From Corylus avellana (lineage: Eukaryota; Streptophyta; Magnoliopsida; Fagales; Betulaceae): DNA of 64,000 nt. Position numbers and translations under genes: made by a program. Position 1 is the stretch's first letter. Each line of letters opens with the position of its first letter. A model generated the notes under the pieces. The model saw only the letters and a program-made list of their open reading frames with translations. It was not told the DNA's origin and searched no databases. Of the stretch, positions 1 to 11,042 are shown in pieces. Location of the stretch: assembly GCF_901000735.1 (NCBI RefSeq), contig NC_081543.1:28105515-28169514 (forward strand). The letters run 5' to 3'.

Positions 1-717
1 TCCCAGTATTTAAGCTCACCATGCCTCTAGCCAACTGTCAAAAGTACTCATCCCCCCAACAAACAATCTCAACCATCACCAAACACATAATTTTGAAGGC
101 CCCGACTCCTACATAAATCTTCGTTAATCTTGCTTCTCATAAACTGTCGGGGAGAGAGAAACACTAAAAGAGTCAAATAATAATAAATTAATATACATAT
201 ATATTAGGATACTACTTTTAGCAAAAAGACTTAAGCTAATGGGTTTGGATCTACTTAAGTATATCAACCACTTTTTTTTTTTGTTTTTTTTTTTTTTTCT
301 TTTTTCCTTAATGTGAGACACAAATTTAAATTTTATAAGTGCATGCACAACATAAATCTTCCAGTCATGATTCTTTTCCTAACAACTCACTTAATTCTCT
401 TGAGTAGCTGTTCTTCACTAAGAAAAACAATTCTATATCTTCTGCTATGATTGCATATAATGAAGCTACCCTAGGAGTGGAGAATCCTAATGATACTTGA
501 ATATTATATTGTTATCTCCATATTCATAGTTTTTTGTTTTTTTAAATTAAAGCCTTTCATCCATTCATAGATTTTGGCCGCTGGTATGTCAATTTAATGC
601 ATTTTTCTTTTTTAAAAAAATTAACTTCAGTTTTTTACATTACAAAATAACTTTCTCTCACTTTTCAAAAAAAATTAATAAGTCGGTTAATGCACCACCC
701 TGTGTTGTCAAGATAGG

Positions 718-871
718 CGGCTCATTTCCTGAAAATATCACTTGATAAATGTCTTTGTCGAGTTGGCTTTGGAATTAATTGGAGACTCGTTGCCCGGCTC
801 ATTTCCTGAAAATATCACTTGATAAATGTCTTTGTCGAATTGGCTTTGGAATTAATTGGAGACTCGTTGCC
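718..871. repeat. Two-copy 77-bp tandem duplication
   Basis: A 77-base unit beginning 'cggctcatttcctgaaaata' occurs at 718-794 and again at 795-871 with about one internal difference (cgagttgg versus cgaattgg). Copy C has only one unit (around 39556), so the duplication arose in copy A after the segments separated or was lost from C. Confidence 0.85.
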
Positions 872-2094
872 GCGCACTAAATTTCATCGTGATAAATTAT
901 CTGTCTTTACATTAAGCAATATTATTCAAATTTTTTTTTTTTTTTTTTTTAAGATTTATTCTCTTTCTTATTTATTTATTTTTTAAAAAACATTCTCCTA
1001 CGGATCCTAATCTCCTTCGGTACATCTTTTAATCCTAGCCATCCGATTTGCTTATGTCATGATATTTAAAGGCAGATCCTCTTAACTTCAGAGACTTCTG
1101 CTTCTTCCCCGAACGCACAAGTAGTTTTTTTTTTTCTTTTTCTTTTGTGGGTTAGTTTTAATATATATGAACCATATCAATGGCTTAACCTTATAACTTG
1201 AGGGTTTAAAATGGTGGGTTTCAATAACATAACAATTCAGATGATGTGACGACGCATTATGTGCTTTAAATGTATAGAAAATAAATCTTAATGGTTGTTG
1301 GGGAAAAATATCTCCTAGTGGGCTCCACTTCTTTTTACACTTATTTACAACATTACTCTCACAACTCATTGGACGAAACATGTACATACCACTTTCACAC
1401 TTGAGGATAAAAGGAGATAGGAGAGAAGGAGAGGGAGTTATTCTCCTTCCCCACAAAAGACCTCTTTGGCAAAGACCCAGAGAGACTCTCTCTCTCTCGT
1501 ATATTTTTTACTTTGACGACCTTCTCTTCTTCCCATTTGTTATATACCTCACTCAACACACATTGATTCATAAATATTATAGGCAAATTTTATTATATTT
1601 TTATTTACAAATAAATATGTTAACTTAAGCATCAGATAGTCTTCGGCTTCAACAAAAAACCTTCTGACCTTACATTTGTTTTGCAGGAATCTCACTGTCG
1701 TACAAGAGTTTCTTCATAGTTTAATTTAACCATAAAAAAAATCACTTGATAACAAATTCTTAGACCAGAAAAAAACGCTCCAAAAATTGTTAAATTTTAT
1801 TAATTTGTACTAATATAAGGTAAACTTTGATATTTTGAGGTGACCGACACTGGGATATATAGTTTAACTTTTATGTTCATAGTAAAAGTTGGAAAATGCT
1901 TGATCTTCATCACCAGCCACAAGAAATACTGACATAGAGAGTTTCAAACCTGGTTCACCAAAAATATATAAAAATTGAAGCAAATAGAGAGGTCATGACA
2001 TATAAGCTTAATTTTATTGCATCACATATTATTATATATGTAATATTATGGCATCTGCACACGAGTAAGAGTGTGCTCACAAAGCCTTTAAGCT

Positions 2095-2100
2095 TTTATT
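2095..2100 (-). promoter_or_regulatory. Probable polyadenylation signal of the thaumatin-like gene
   Basis: AATAAA on the minus strand lies about 56 bases after the stop codon, inside 'gtgatgcaataaaagct'. A second near-copy of this context lies at about 2013-2020, so there may be two signals. This is inferred from motif and spacing only. Confidence 0.5.
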
Positions 2101-2155
2101 GCATCACATATTATTATATATCACTAGCTAGTTTCCTTCCTCTTGAAGTACTACT

Positions 2156-2833
2156 TCAAGGGCAGAAGACAACCTTGTAGTTAGTCCCACCAGGGCACGT
2201 GAATGTGCTTGTTTGGTCATCCTTAGGGTAACTATAAGCATCCCGGCAGCGATCCTTGAAAAATCTAGAGAAATCTGTAGGTGCACAGTTTCCAGAATTG
2301 CAACAATATTGGTCGGTCTTGAACACGGTACAGGGGTTGTTACAACCGCCAGGTGCCCTCAATTGGCTAGGACATTGGCCGTTGATATCAGCAGTACATC
2401 TTATACCACGGGTGCACCCATTGGACGTAGGGCTAAAATCCATAGCAGTGTTAAACCCATCAACAAGAGAGATATCGAAGAAGTCCAAGTTGTTAAATTG
2501 GTTTAGTGCGTATTCAGCAAGGGTGTTTGGGGGTACACCATAGCCTTGGCATTGGAGAAGCCCGCCGCAGTCACCAGTTTGGCATTTACCACGCCCGGAA
2601 GCATCGAAATTGCACCCTGTACGAGGCCAAATGCGAGCCCCTTTGGTGCCGGCATTAACATTAAGGCTCCATGTTTGACCTCGGTCGAGTCGTCGACCAC
2701 CGCCAGGCACAGCCCCGGCCCAAACTGTGTAGGGGCAGTTGTTTGTTATGTCAAATCTAGCTGCATGGGCTAGACCGAAGCAGAGAGTGATGAAAATGGA
2801 GAAGAAAATGGATAAGTTCTTGCAGAGACTCAT
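2156..2833 (-). CDS. Thaumatin-like protein (PR-5 / osmotin-like), intact
   Basis: Single-exon gene of 225 codons. Residues 1-24 form a hydrophobic signal peptide ending near AHA-A; the mature chain starts about [17 protein letters not shown]. The thaumatin family signature is present ([16 protein letters not shown]), the mature chain has the 16 cysteines expected for eight disulfides, and acidic-cleft residues are visible (E in LAEYAL, the two D in [10 protein letters not shown]). The family acts in pathogen and stress defence, often with antifungal or glucan-binding activity. The protein ends right after VVFCP, with none of the C-terminal extension that sends osmotins to the vacuole, so secretion to the apoplast is the likelier fate (inference). 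The start is fixed by the signal peptide and by a TATA box about 60 bases upstream. It is the only undamaged copy of at least three in the window. Confidence 0.95.
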   Translation of the reverse strand: MSLCKNLSIFFSIFITLCFGLAHAARFDITNNCPYTVWAGAVPGGGRRLDRGQTWSLNVNAGTKGARIWPRTGCNFDASGRGKCQTGDCGGLLQCQGYGVPPNTLAEYALNQFNNLDFFDISLVDGFNTAMDFSPTSNGCTRGIRCTADINGQCPSQLRAPGGCNNPCTVFKTDQYCCNSGNCAPTDFSRFFKDRCRDAYSYPKDDQTSTFTCPGGTNYKVVFCP

Positions 2834-2892
2834 TTTGAGAAGTGAGAGATATTGAGTAAGCTCTTGTGGTTTGTGAGGAAGATGGATAGAGG

Positions 2893-2901
2893 TTTATATA
2901 G
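2893..2901 (-). promoter_or_regulatory. TATA box of the thaumatin-like gene
   Basis: CTATATAAA on the minus strand lies 60-68 bases upstream of the ATG, a spacing that leaves a leader of roughly 30 bases. The same box is kept upstream of the two damaged copies (around 26470 and 46446). Confidence 0.65.
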
Positions 2902-2947
2902 GGTGAGCTTGGAGGGGTTATGGCCTTCTGGGAAGGTGATGAGTAGG

Positions 2948-4432
2948 TCCTACATGCATTGTGTCCTTTATGGAAATTTCATTGGCTACTCAAGCTGTAA
3001 TTTTTTTGGAAAATTTGATACACCATACGTTGTATTTTTGGCTAGACTTGAAGACAAGTCAACAAATTAATGGGGAAAAACAAAGCAAAGGACGTACGAC
3101 GTTTCATCATTCTTATCCTTAGATGTAATATTTATTTATTTTTCCTGAGCAATGAACTTAAGTTGTGACTTGATGAAATTAAAAGGCTTATATTGCAGTA
3201 GTTACAAATTTATTTATTTTATTGAAGTTGCATATATAAGATGAATGTTTCCGAGTCTTTAATGTGACAGTGAAATTTTGGGTACGTATATGATTTTGCG
3301 CATAACAAAAATGTATAGGAATTTAGGATCCGGGTTGGTGAGCAGAGACCCGGCCCACAGCTGCAGCTGGCATCGTTGTAGAGTTACTATTTGGGTGGAA
3401 AATTGGAATTTGGAAAGATGATGCATGTCGGCCTAACTTGGAGCAGTACATGTGAACATGCATGTTGAGTCTTGCTACCAAGTAAGCTAAGGTGGAGAGC
3501 CACTCAATATTGGACGAAGCCAAACTTCCACATCACATTTAAATTATTTGTCAATTATTATTATTATTATTTCTCTCTTTCTTTTTAATGAATATATGTC
3601 TTGACAATTTTAGAATTTTTTTGGGAGTGCGTTTTTTAAAAATTAATTCGTGTTTTTAAACTAAATCGCAATTTTAAAATCGTGAAAAAATTCGCTATTT
3701 CTATAAGCTGACTATGGGTGCTTATTTGAAAAAATACAAATTTAAACCAAAATCACGATTTCGCTTCAAACAATATTTGGCGCAATATTTACCTATTTAG
3801 TCATGAAATTGCAATTATATGCTAATGTTATCCAAACATTCAATTGATAAAAAAAATATATATAAAAAAAAAGTACTTATTAACATGTTTTACCAAACGT
3901 CTATACAATTTTAAAAAGTAGCGATTTTAGAAACACAATTTTAAAAAACGTAATTTTTAAAATCTCAATTTTAGAAACGTATATGATTTTGCGCATAAGA
4001 AAAATGTATAGGTTTCTTAATAGCTTTCTCTCAGTTTGAAAGCTCCCTCTTTATCTGTATATTTGTCATCCATATTATTATTGAATTAAATATAGTTAGA
4101 TGAAATGTATATAACAAGATTAGGAAGTTAGGATCCGGGTTGGTGAGCAGAGACCCAGCCCACAACTGCAGCTGGCGTCGTTGTGGAGTTAGTATTTGGG
4201 TGGAAAATTGGAATTTGGAAAGATGATGCATTTCGGCCTGACTTGGAGCAGTACAACATGTGGACTTGTACTGCTCCAAGTCATGCAGCTGGCGTCGTTG
4301 TGGAGTTACTATTTGGGTGGAAAATTGGAATTTGGAAAGATGATGCATGTCGGCCTAACTTGGAGCAGTACATGTGAACATGCACGTTGAGTCTTGCGAC
4401 CAAGTAAGCTGATCGAGGTGGAGTGCCACTCA
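2948..4432. repeat. 5' flank of thaumatin-like gene with an 805-bp tandem duplication
   Basis: This noncoding stretch has an approximately 805-base unit beginning 'ggatccgggttggtgagcag' at 3326 and again at 4131. The second unit is interrupted by the CACTA element at 4432 and resumes at 22597; a third partial unit starts at 23215. Within the units a shorter segment around 'gtggaaaattggaatttgga' is further duplicated. Related sequence recurs at 26908-27200. Open frames here (for example 4031-4348) just follow the repeat and are not regarded as genes. Confidence 0.8.
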
Positions 4433-4442
4433 CACTACAAGA

Positions 4443-6175
4443 AACTGACTCATCAGGGGCGACTTTATAGTCGCCCCTAATACTCAACTATTAGAAGTCG
4501 CCCCTAATAGTTATGTATTAGCGTCCACATCCAAGTGGACGCTAATAGTCGACCCAAAAGAAGAATAATAGCGTCCACTCTACAGTGGACGCTAATAACT
4601 CGACCCTAATATTCTCAGGGGAAATATTCAAAAGGGGGGAAAAAGATCATTAGCGTCGACTTTCTAAGTCGACGCTAATGGTTACTTATTAGGGTCGACA
4701 AAGAGTGTGTGGAGGAATTATAAAAATAAAAAATAATAAATAAATAAATAAATTTATTCACTAATAGCGTCCACTTTGAAGAGTGATCATTAGGGTCGAC
4801 TCTAAAGTCGACCCTAATGCCAAAGTATTAAAGTCGACCCTAAAGAGTATGTGGAGGAATTAAAAAAAGAAAAATAAAAATAATTTTATTCACCTATAGC
4901 GTCCACTTTTAGTGGACGCTGAAGAGTGATCATTAGGGTCGACTTTATAGTCGACCCTAATGCCAAAGTATTATGGTCGACAAAGTTGACCCTAAAGAGT
5001 ATATGGAGGAGTTAAAAAAAAAAAAAAAAATTCACCAATAGCGTCCACTCAAAGTGGACGCTGAAGAGTGATCATTAGGGTCGACTTTGGAAGTCGACCC
5101 TAATGACAAAGTATTAGGGTCGATAAAGTCGACCCTAAAGAGTATGTGGAGGAATTAAAAAAAAAATAATAATAATAATTTTATTCACCAATAGCGTCCA
5201 CTCAAAGTGGACGCGGAAGAGTGATCATTAGGGTCGACTCTAAAAGTCGACCCTAATGCCTAAGTATTAGGGTCGACAAGTGTGTGGAGGAATTAAAAAA
5301 ATAGAAACAAATAATATCGATCACCAATAGCGTCCACTAAAGTGGACGCTGAAGAGTGATCATTAGGGTCGACTTTGGAAGTCGACCCTAATGACAAAGT
5401 ATTAGGGTCGATAAAGTCGACCCTAAAGAGTATGTGGAGGAATTAAAAAAAAAAAAAATAATAATAATTTTATTCACCAATAGCGTCCACTCAAAGTGGA
5501 CGCTGAAGAGTGATCATTAGGGTCGACTCTAAAAGTCGACCCTAATGCCTAAGTATTAGGGTCGACTTTGTCGACCCTAAAGAGTGTGTGGAGGAATTAA
5601 AAAAATAGAAACAAATAATATCGATCACCAATAGCGTCCACTAAAGTGGACGCTGAAGAGTGATCATTAGGGTCGACTTCCTAATGACAAAGTATTAGGG
5701 TCGATAAAGTCGACCCTAAAGAGTATGTGGAGGAATTAAAAAAAAAAATAAAAAAAAAATAATTTTATTCACCAATAGCGTCCACTCAAAGTGGACGCTG
5801 AAGAGTTATCATTAGGGTCGACTCTGAAAGTCGACCCTAATGCCTAAGTATTAGGGTCGACAAAAAGAGTGTGGAAGAATTTAAAAAAATAAAAACAAAT
5901 AATATTGATCATAAATAGCGTCCACTAAAGTGGACGCTGAAGAGTGATCATTAGGGTCGACTTTGAAAGTCGACCCTAATGACAAAGTATTAGGGTTGAC
6001 AAAGTCGACCCTAAAGAGTATACAGAGGAATTAAAAAAATAATTTTATTCACCAATAGCGTCCACTCAAAGTGGACGCTGTAGAGTGATCATTAGGGTCG
6101 ACAAAGTCGACCCTAAAGAGTAGGCAGGAAAATTAAAAAAAAAAAAAAAATGTTGATGCCCAATAGCATCCACTA
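4443..6175. repeat. Left subterminal array of CACTA: tandem units of two palindromes
   Basis: About ten units, period roughly 140-155 bases, each with a poly(A)-rich linker ('tatgtggaggaattaaaaaa') and two hairpins. Hairpin one is built on AGCGTCCACT and its complement AGTGGACGCT, hairpin two on TTAGGGTCGACT and AGTCGACCCTAA; loops are only 0-6 bases. Units begin near 4759, 4891, 5033, 5188, 5323, 5476, 5626, 5771, 5911 and 6050. Subterminal repeats of CACTA elements bind the TNPA-type protein in En/Spm; assigning that role here is inference. Confidence 0.9.
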
Positions 6176-6655
6176 AAATTTTGTATATATCACTGCATTG
6201 TTTAAAATTTTCAAATAAAGTGACACAATATGCACCGTTAAATATAACAAAATAAAATTTTAACCGTAAAAGTAAAGCTCTCCCTTTCACTTAATATTTC
6301 ATATGTACAGTTGTTTCAATATATATATATGTTTTTTTTTTAAAAAAAAAAGGAAAAATTCTTCTATTTCAATTCCATTCTCCTAAAGAAAGATTTTAAT
6401 TTGTATATATTTGCCATTTGGTTAGGAGTTTCATTTGGAGGATAAAGTTTTCATTCGGACTAATTTGAAGACTTCAGTTTTAAGTGGATTCCCCAAATGA
6501 TTCCTAACCAAATGGGATTTAATTCCCCGAATGAAAACTTAATTCTTAATTCTTAATTCTTAATTCTTAATTCCCATTTCATAATTCATATTAAATTTTA
6601 CATATTAAATTTTACATATCTAATAGTGTATATATATGATATGATGAATATATTG
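6176..6655. other. AT-rich stretch with a small foldback and a pentamer repeat
   Basis: No gene is visible. Around 6411-6550 'catttggttaggag' is mirrored by 'ttcctaaccaaatg', giving an imperfect foldback of MITE-like size. A run of 'aattctt' units follows at about 6539-6575. Confidence 0.5.
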
Positions 6656-6870
6656 AAACAAAACTAAAGACAAATAAAAAGATTAACTTAAAACATACTA
6701 AACAAAATAAAAAGGGTAAACTAGGGGGTGCCTCCCATGAGTGCTAAGTTTAAAAACTAAAGACAAATAAAAAGAAACAAAACTAAAGACAAATAAGAAG
6801 ATTAACTTAAAACATACTAAACAAAATAAAAAGGGTAAACTAGGGGGTGCCTCCCATGAGCGCTAAGTTT
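6656..6870. repeat. Direct duplication of about 95 bp
   Basis: The sequence beginning 'gaaacaaaactaaagacaaa' and ending with 'gtgcctcccatgag' plus 'gctaagttt' occurs at about 6656-6752 and 6775-6870. The phrase ending in 'gtgcctcccatgag' is familiar from the 3' non-coding part of plant LTR retroelements, so the duplication probably belongs to the retroelement scrap that follows (inference). Confidence 0.7.
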
Positions 6871-7994
6871 AATGTCTTCAGCCAGACGGTGGTCCCTGCT
6901 CACTGCTGTCTAGAAGATGATGCTCCTGCAGATGGCGGTGGCAACCGGGTGAGAATGGACTGCATCAATTCTTCTAAGGTGTCTAGGCGTTTGTCCATCA
7001 ATTTGAAAGTTTTGGATGCCTCCTTTCTTTGGCCAGCCAACTCTCTCCGAAGGCCCGCTATTTCTTCAATAAGTGAGCGGTTTTGTTCCTCCTCCTCAGA
7101 TGCCTCTGGCTCAACTTCAGGTTCATCTTCGGCCATCGGCTCGGCCTCACTCTCTTCCGCACCAGGTGCTGGTCCCCGGGGCATGTGGGACAAGCTCTTG
7201 TTCCATTGGCGAATGCCAAATATGGGAGTAGTAGTGACTGGCTCATCAGCTGCGGTACCCTTGATGCCTTTCTTCCGGAGGATGTACGAGATTAAGTATG
7301 GGAAAGGCAACCCCCATGAATGTGTGGACTCCGCTCCTCCAACGTGCACCCCATTCCAAAATTTCTGAATTTGCTTCCAAATTATGTCGGGAATGGAGTA
7401 CCAAGCATCTTTATGGAAGGCGTAGAGTGTTTAAAGAAATTGATCCCGCCTCTGAGATTTGTGCCCCAACGGAAAAGCATTATGGTGTAATATGGAGTCC
7501 ACAAACCAAAGCCGTTGAGGTAGCTTCGATCGGCTGCCGGCATTATGATGGGAATCAGCATATTGCCCATCGCACATGTCCTCAATGATTTCCACCACGT
7601 AGAATCTGGCCGGTTGCTCAGCAAGTTGTGCGGCTTCTGGAGGGTGCTCATGATTGCATTGAAGGGCAGCAGCAATGTCGGCCTGTGTTACGTCAATAGC
7701 TTTGCCTTTCACTTTGGAAGAGAGGGCTGCCACGTTGTTGCAGTCATGCCACAGGTTGGCATAGAACTCGATCACCAATTTTCTGTAGGCAGTGGTGGTG
7801 ACCGCCTTGAAAAGATTGTTGAGTCCCCGTCGCTTGAACTCGGCGACCGCCCATTAAGTCGCCTCAAGATTTTGAAAGTCTTCGCGAATGGCGAAGGTGG
7901 TCTCAAATAGCAGCTCCTGCTCCTCAAAAGTGGGCGGGGGACAAATGGCTCTGGTATCGGACCCTCGGGAGGACGAAGCTCGAGCTCTTGGCAT
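6871..7994 (-). pseudogene. Decayed retroelement-type protein (resembles the 'putative plant transposon protein' family)
   Basis: Read on the minus strand from an ATG at 7994, the frame begins MPRARASSSRGSDTRAICP, is cut by TAA at 7854-7856 (codon 47), continues through KLVIEFYANLWHD and DVTQADIAAALQ, then shifts frame twice before GLPFPYLISYILRKKGI and an acidic, glutamate-rich coiled-coil tail (EPEVEPEASEEEEQ, then LIEEIAGLRREL). The order, a conserved EFYANL block, a GLPFP-type block and a coiled coil, fits the plant retroelement-associated domain often labelled putative plant transposon protein. At least one nonsense change and two frameshifts make it non-functional. It sits inside the CACTA element and is either captured or a nested remnant. 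The assignment rests on recalled family pattern and was not searched. Confidence 0.55.
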
Positions 7995-8403
7995 GATGAG
8001 GTTGATTGGGGACTTTTGACAAACACTTGGTGTGCACTAGAGATAGCCAAAATTGAAGAACAAATCAACTCCGCTCAAAACCCCCTGCAAAAACAACAAA
8101 ATCCAACCACAACAAAGCAATGTGGGTGGATGAACACCCACAATTGCAGAAATATGAGAAAAAAGAAAATGTTGGGGAAGTAATCGGGGTTGGGGTGTTG
8201 ATGGGAATGGGGAATGGGGTGTAAATTAAAGGTGGTGAAAAATACCTGGTATGGTTGCCGAAGAAGAGAACCATGAGGTGGCTGTGTGGTAGAGGTGGTG
8301 AAAAAAGGTGGAGGAGTGCCGGAGGTGGGTGCTGGTTGGAGAAGAAAAATATGTGGGTGTGGGGGGAAAGTGACCTAAAATAGGTCACGTGATGTGCTGG
8401 CCG

Positions 8404-8593
8404 AGTGCGATCGATCGCACAAATGGTGCGATCGATCGTACTCGGCCAGCATATGGCATGGGCATGTTGTTTCTGTGACTGCGATCGATCGCACCCAAGG
8501 TGCGATCGATCGTAGTTACAGAATGTACAAACGTATACATTCTGTGACTGCGATCGATCGCACCCAAGATGCGATCGATCGCAGTAACAGAAT
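8404..8593. repeat. GCGATCGATCGC palindrome cluster 1
   Basis: Six copies of the core GCGATCGATCG are arranged as three nested hairpins. Each pair of cores is itself flanked by longer complementary arms, for example 'ctggccgagt' ... 'actcggccag' and 'ttctgtgact' ... 'agttacagaa'. Related clusters lie at 12976-13113 and 21757-21908, all inside the CACTA element. Translations rich in AIDRS from this DNA are repeat artefacts. Confidence 0.9.
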
Positions 8594-8689
8594 GTTAAAA
8601 GATAGGCAGAATTTAATTTTTTTTTTTTTAATTTAATTTTAATTTTTATTGAATAATGTACAACAACTTTGATAGTGATACAATGAAAT

Positions 8690-9440
8690 GATAGGATCAA
8701 GTGACAATCAAAATTGAAACAATTGAAATTAAAGGTTCATTCAAATATTCGGTTGATCATAGTACATTTGTTCAATCGATCATGATAGGATCAAATGATC
8801 GATGAAACTTGAAAGAATTAAATTGAAGGTTTGATCGAATATCCGATCAATCATAATGAATTAGTTCGATTGATCGTGATAAGATCAAATGATTGAAACA
8901 ATTGAAATTGAAGGTTTGATCGAATATCCGATCAATCATAATGAATTAGTTCGATTGATCGTGATAAGATCAAATGATTGAAACAATTGAAATTGAAGGT
9001 TTGATCAAATATCCGATTGGTCCTACCTAGTGCATTCGATCGATCGATCGTGATAAGATCAAATGATCGAACAAAATTCAAACAAATTAAATGTTCGATC
9101 GAACATTGAATTGAAGTCTAAGCATTTTATATTATATTAGTGCATTACTTAAATTGATCGGGATACAATCAATACAACTTGACATGATTGAAGGTTCAAT
9201 CAAACATTTGATAAAATCAATTCTGATCGATCGTAATGAATTAGTTCGATTGATCATAATAGAATCAAATGTCCGATTGATCGTACTGAATTAGTTTGAT
9301 TGATCGTGATAGGATTAAATGTTCGATCAAACATCCGAGCGATCCTAATGAATTAGTTCCATTGACTGTGGTATGATCAATTGATAGATCAAACTAGATA
9401 CACTTGAAGGTTTAATCGAACATTCAATTGAAGGTTCAAT
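8690..9440. repeat. Degenerate GATC-rich tandem repeat
   Basis: An approximately 85-base unit containing 'ccgatcaatcataatgaatt' and 'agttcgattgatcgtgataa' is clearest at 8820-9000 and decays to either side. Nearly every unit carries several GATC or CGATTGATCG elements, so it looks like a diverged relative of the GCGATCGATCGC clusters. No coding sequence is seen. Confidence 0.7.
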
Positions 9441-10048
9441 CCAACATTCAATTGAACTATTAGCTTTTTATATTATCTTAGTGCCTTAGTTATATTGATC
9501 TTATATTATCTTTGGATTTTGTATTATTTTATAACTAATTATAAGAGAAATATCAACTTAATGATCTTTATCATAAAAATTTTATGAACGGAAATTTTTA
9601 GTTAATATTATAATAGTAAAAACATATTATAAGAGAAAAATTACAAATAAATAAATAAATAAAAATTAAAAAATTGGTAGTATAATTTTTTTTTTTGGAA
9701 AATTATAAAAAGATATTAAAGTAGCCTCCCGAACAACCAAATTGTATAAAAATGCCACTTATTTTTAATATTCATATAATACCCCTATTATTTTAACAAA
9801 TAAATAATAAAATAATTGAAAAAAAAAAACGAAATTTTTTTCAAAAAATAAATTACAACTTGCTTCATGTTTTTTTATATTTTTCTCATTTATTTTGGAG
9901 CCTTTTTTTTATATATTTTTCTCAATTTTTTTTTTTTTAAGAACAATGCCCCAAATAGCCACTAATTAAGCTACACCAAATAATTTGCCGCCATCTGCTA
10001 AAAACTGGCGGGGGGCTCAAATTTTCGGACATGAGATACCCTAAACGG
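9441..10048. other. AT-rich noncoding stretch
   Basis: Long A and T runs and short repeats of 'aataaat'. The part near 9720-9790 ('agtagcctcccgaac', 'aatgccac') recalls the ends of MULE-like elements seen elsewhere in the window, but no paired end or target duplication is visible. No gene seen. Confidence 0.5.
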
Positions 10049-10061
10049 TGATTAGCTGCAG

Positions 10062-10092
<31 letters not shown>

Positions 10093-10315
10093 TCTCTCTC
10101 ACTCTCACTCTCACTCTCACTCAGTTCATATTTTCGGAGGAAATACAGGATTCAGCACTCTCACTCTCACTCTCACTCTCTCTCTCGATCGCTCTCTCTC
10201 ACTCAGTTCTCCGACGCAAGGTTCTCTCTCCGGTAGCTCTCTTTCCGGCGCACCTCTCTCTACCAGCTCTCACTCCGGCGCACTTAACGCTCTCCTGCAG
10301 CTTTCTCTCCGGTAT
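10049..10315 (+). repeat. CACTCT/CTCTCT microsatellite, possible untranslated first exon
   Basis: Runs of ctctca and ct occur in two related blocks (about 10062-10122 and 10157-10200), separated by a tract whose 'agcactctcactctc' start is itself repeated. The block ends with 'ttctctccggtatgagt', which contains a plausible splice donor (CCG|GTATGA). A pyrimidine-rich 5' untranslated exon for a gene of the transposon is possible; nothing else supports it. Confidence 0.45.
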
Positions 10316-10680
10316 GAGTTTCTCCTCTCTTCTTCTCTTTCTATTGGGCAGCAGCAATGTTCATGGGTTGCAGTTTTGCATCTAAAATGGTTGATTTTTG
10401 TGGTTTCTATACTGTTTCCTATGATTTTTAGTATTGGGATATTTTCAAACATAGTAGAAGGCTAATATTTGATCATTTCAAGCTTGTGTTGGGTGTAAAT
10501 TTATTCAATTTTGCTCTTCATTTTGTTGCCTATATACTCTTAACAATTTAGGGTCGGACAAAATTTAACCTATATACTCTTATACTCATCCATAGTGATT
10601 ATATACATAGAAAAGGCAGGATATACGAGGCATGCAAACCAAATCAGTAAATAAGAGGATTAAAGAACACTTGGGGGTAC

Positions 10681-11042
10681 CTTCATTCTTTTGAAGCTCT
10701 CATTTTTGGCCCTCTGTTCCTTAAAAGTTGCACGAAGTGTTGCTATCTCCTGTTTAGTGAACGCAAGATTAAATAAAGGTTACAATAAATTATTAAAGGG
10801 GGCCCAAATAATCAATAAGAAGCACCAATGACACACCTTTTTCAAGTGTATCCTTTCCTTCAACAGAGAACTCTCCTGCTCCTTGAGCTCAGCAAATGTC
10901 TATAAAATTTCAATGATCTTCGTATCAGAACATCTCAAATTCATTACATTTGTGTCAGGATGTAATGGTTTATATAACTTAGAGAACATACCTTTTTTCT
11001 TCTTGACATCTTGGTAGCTGTCGATTCATTTGCAGCAGTACC
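10681..11042 (-). pseudogene. Captured gene fragment: three leucine-zipper exons
   Basis: Three minus-strand exons with AG/GT borders lie at 11042-10992 (51 bp), 10899-10837 (63 bp) and 10749-10681 (69 bp). All are phase 0 and stop-free. They read GTAANESTATKMSRRKK, then TFAELKEQESSLLKERIHLKK, then EIATLRATFKEQRAKNESFK and RMK. Across the second and third exons leucines fall every seventh residue (AEL, SSL, IHL, ATL), a leucine-zipper heptad typical of plant bZIP-like or coiled-coil proteins. No start codon, basic region or further exons are seen nearby, so this looks like part of a host gene picked up by the CACTA element with its introns. Which gene it came from is not known. Confidence 0.6.

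Larger units (their letters stand above)
1..2947 (-). repeat. Segmental duplication copy A (thaumatin-like gene plus flanks)
   Basis: This stretch is near-identical to 38577-46499 once the hAT and MITE insertions in the latter are removed. Both begin with 'cccagtat' followed by 'aagctcac', share the AT-rich 3' flank, the whole thaumatin-like gene and about 110 bases upstream of its start, and both lose similarity just after 'ggtgatgagtagg'. Outside the gene I see no convincing coding sequence in 1-2155: the open frames at 1088-1456 and 1380-1628 lie in CT-rich or AT-rich sequence and are not conserved as frames in copy C. Copy A keeps the unoccupied sites of two insertions found in copy C (hAT site at 903-910, MITE site near 1402-1411). 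Confidence 0.85.

Noticed and set aside
1380..1628. Short plus-strand frame in the thaumatin 3' flank
   Set aside because: CT-rich start and AT-rich end; the paralogue at 45050-45283 keeps only part of it and with a different N-terminus.
2213..2773. Open frames on the plus strand opposite the thaumatin-like gene (2213-2506, 2256-2543, 2546-2773)
   Set aside because: Antisense shadows of a strongly conserved coding region; no motif of their own, and the equivalents in copy C vary with the sense gene.
4443..6175. CRISPR-like look of regularly spaced palindromic repeats
   Set aside because: Plant nuclear DNA; repeats are transposon subterminal units with near-identical linkers and no unique spacers or cas genes.
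8065..8700. A 211-codon minus-strand frame and partners full of AIDRS-like residues
   Set aside because: Produced by the GCGATCGATCGC palindromes and T-rich DNA; similar translations appear at 12886-13113 and 21629-21949 wherever the repeat occurs.
10048..10236. Leucine-serine repeat protein (LSLSLS)
   Set aside because: Translation of a CT/CACTCT microsatellite.
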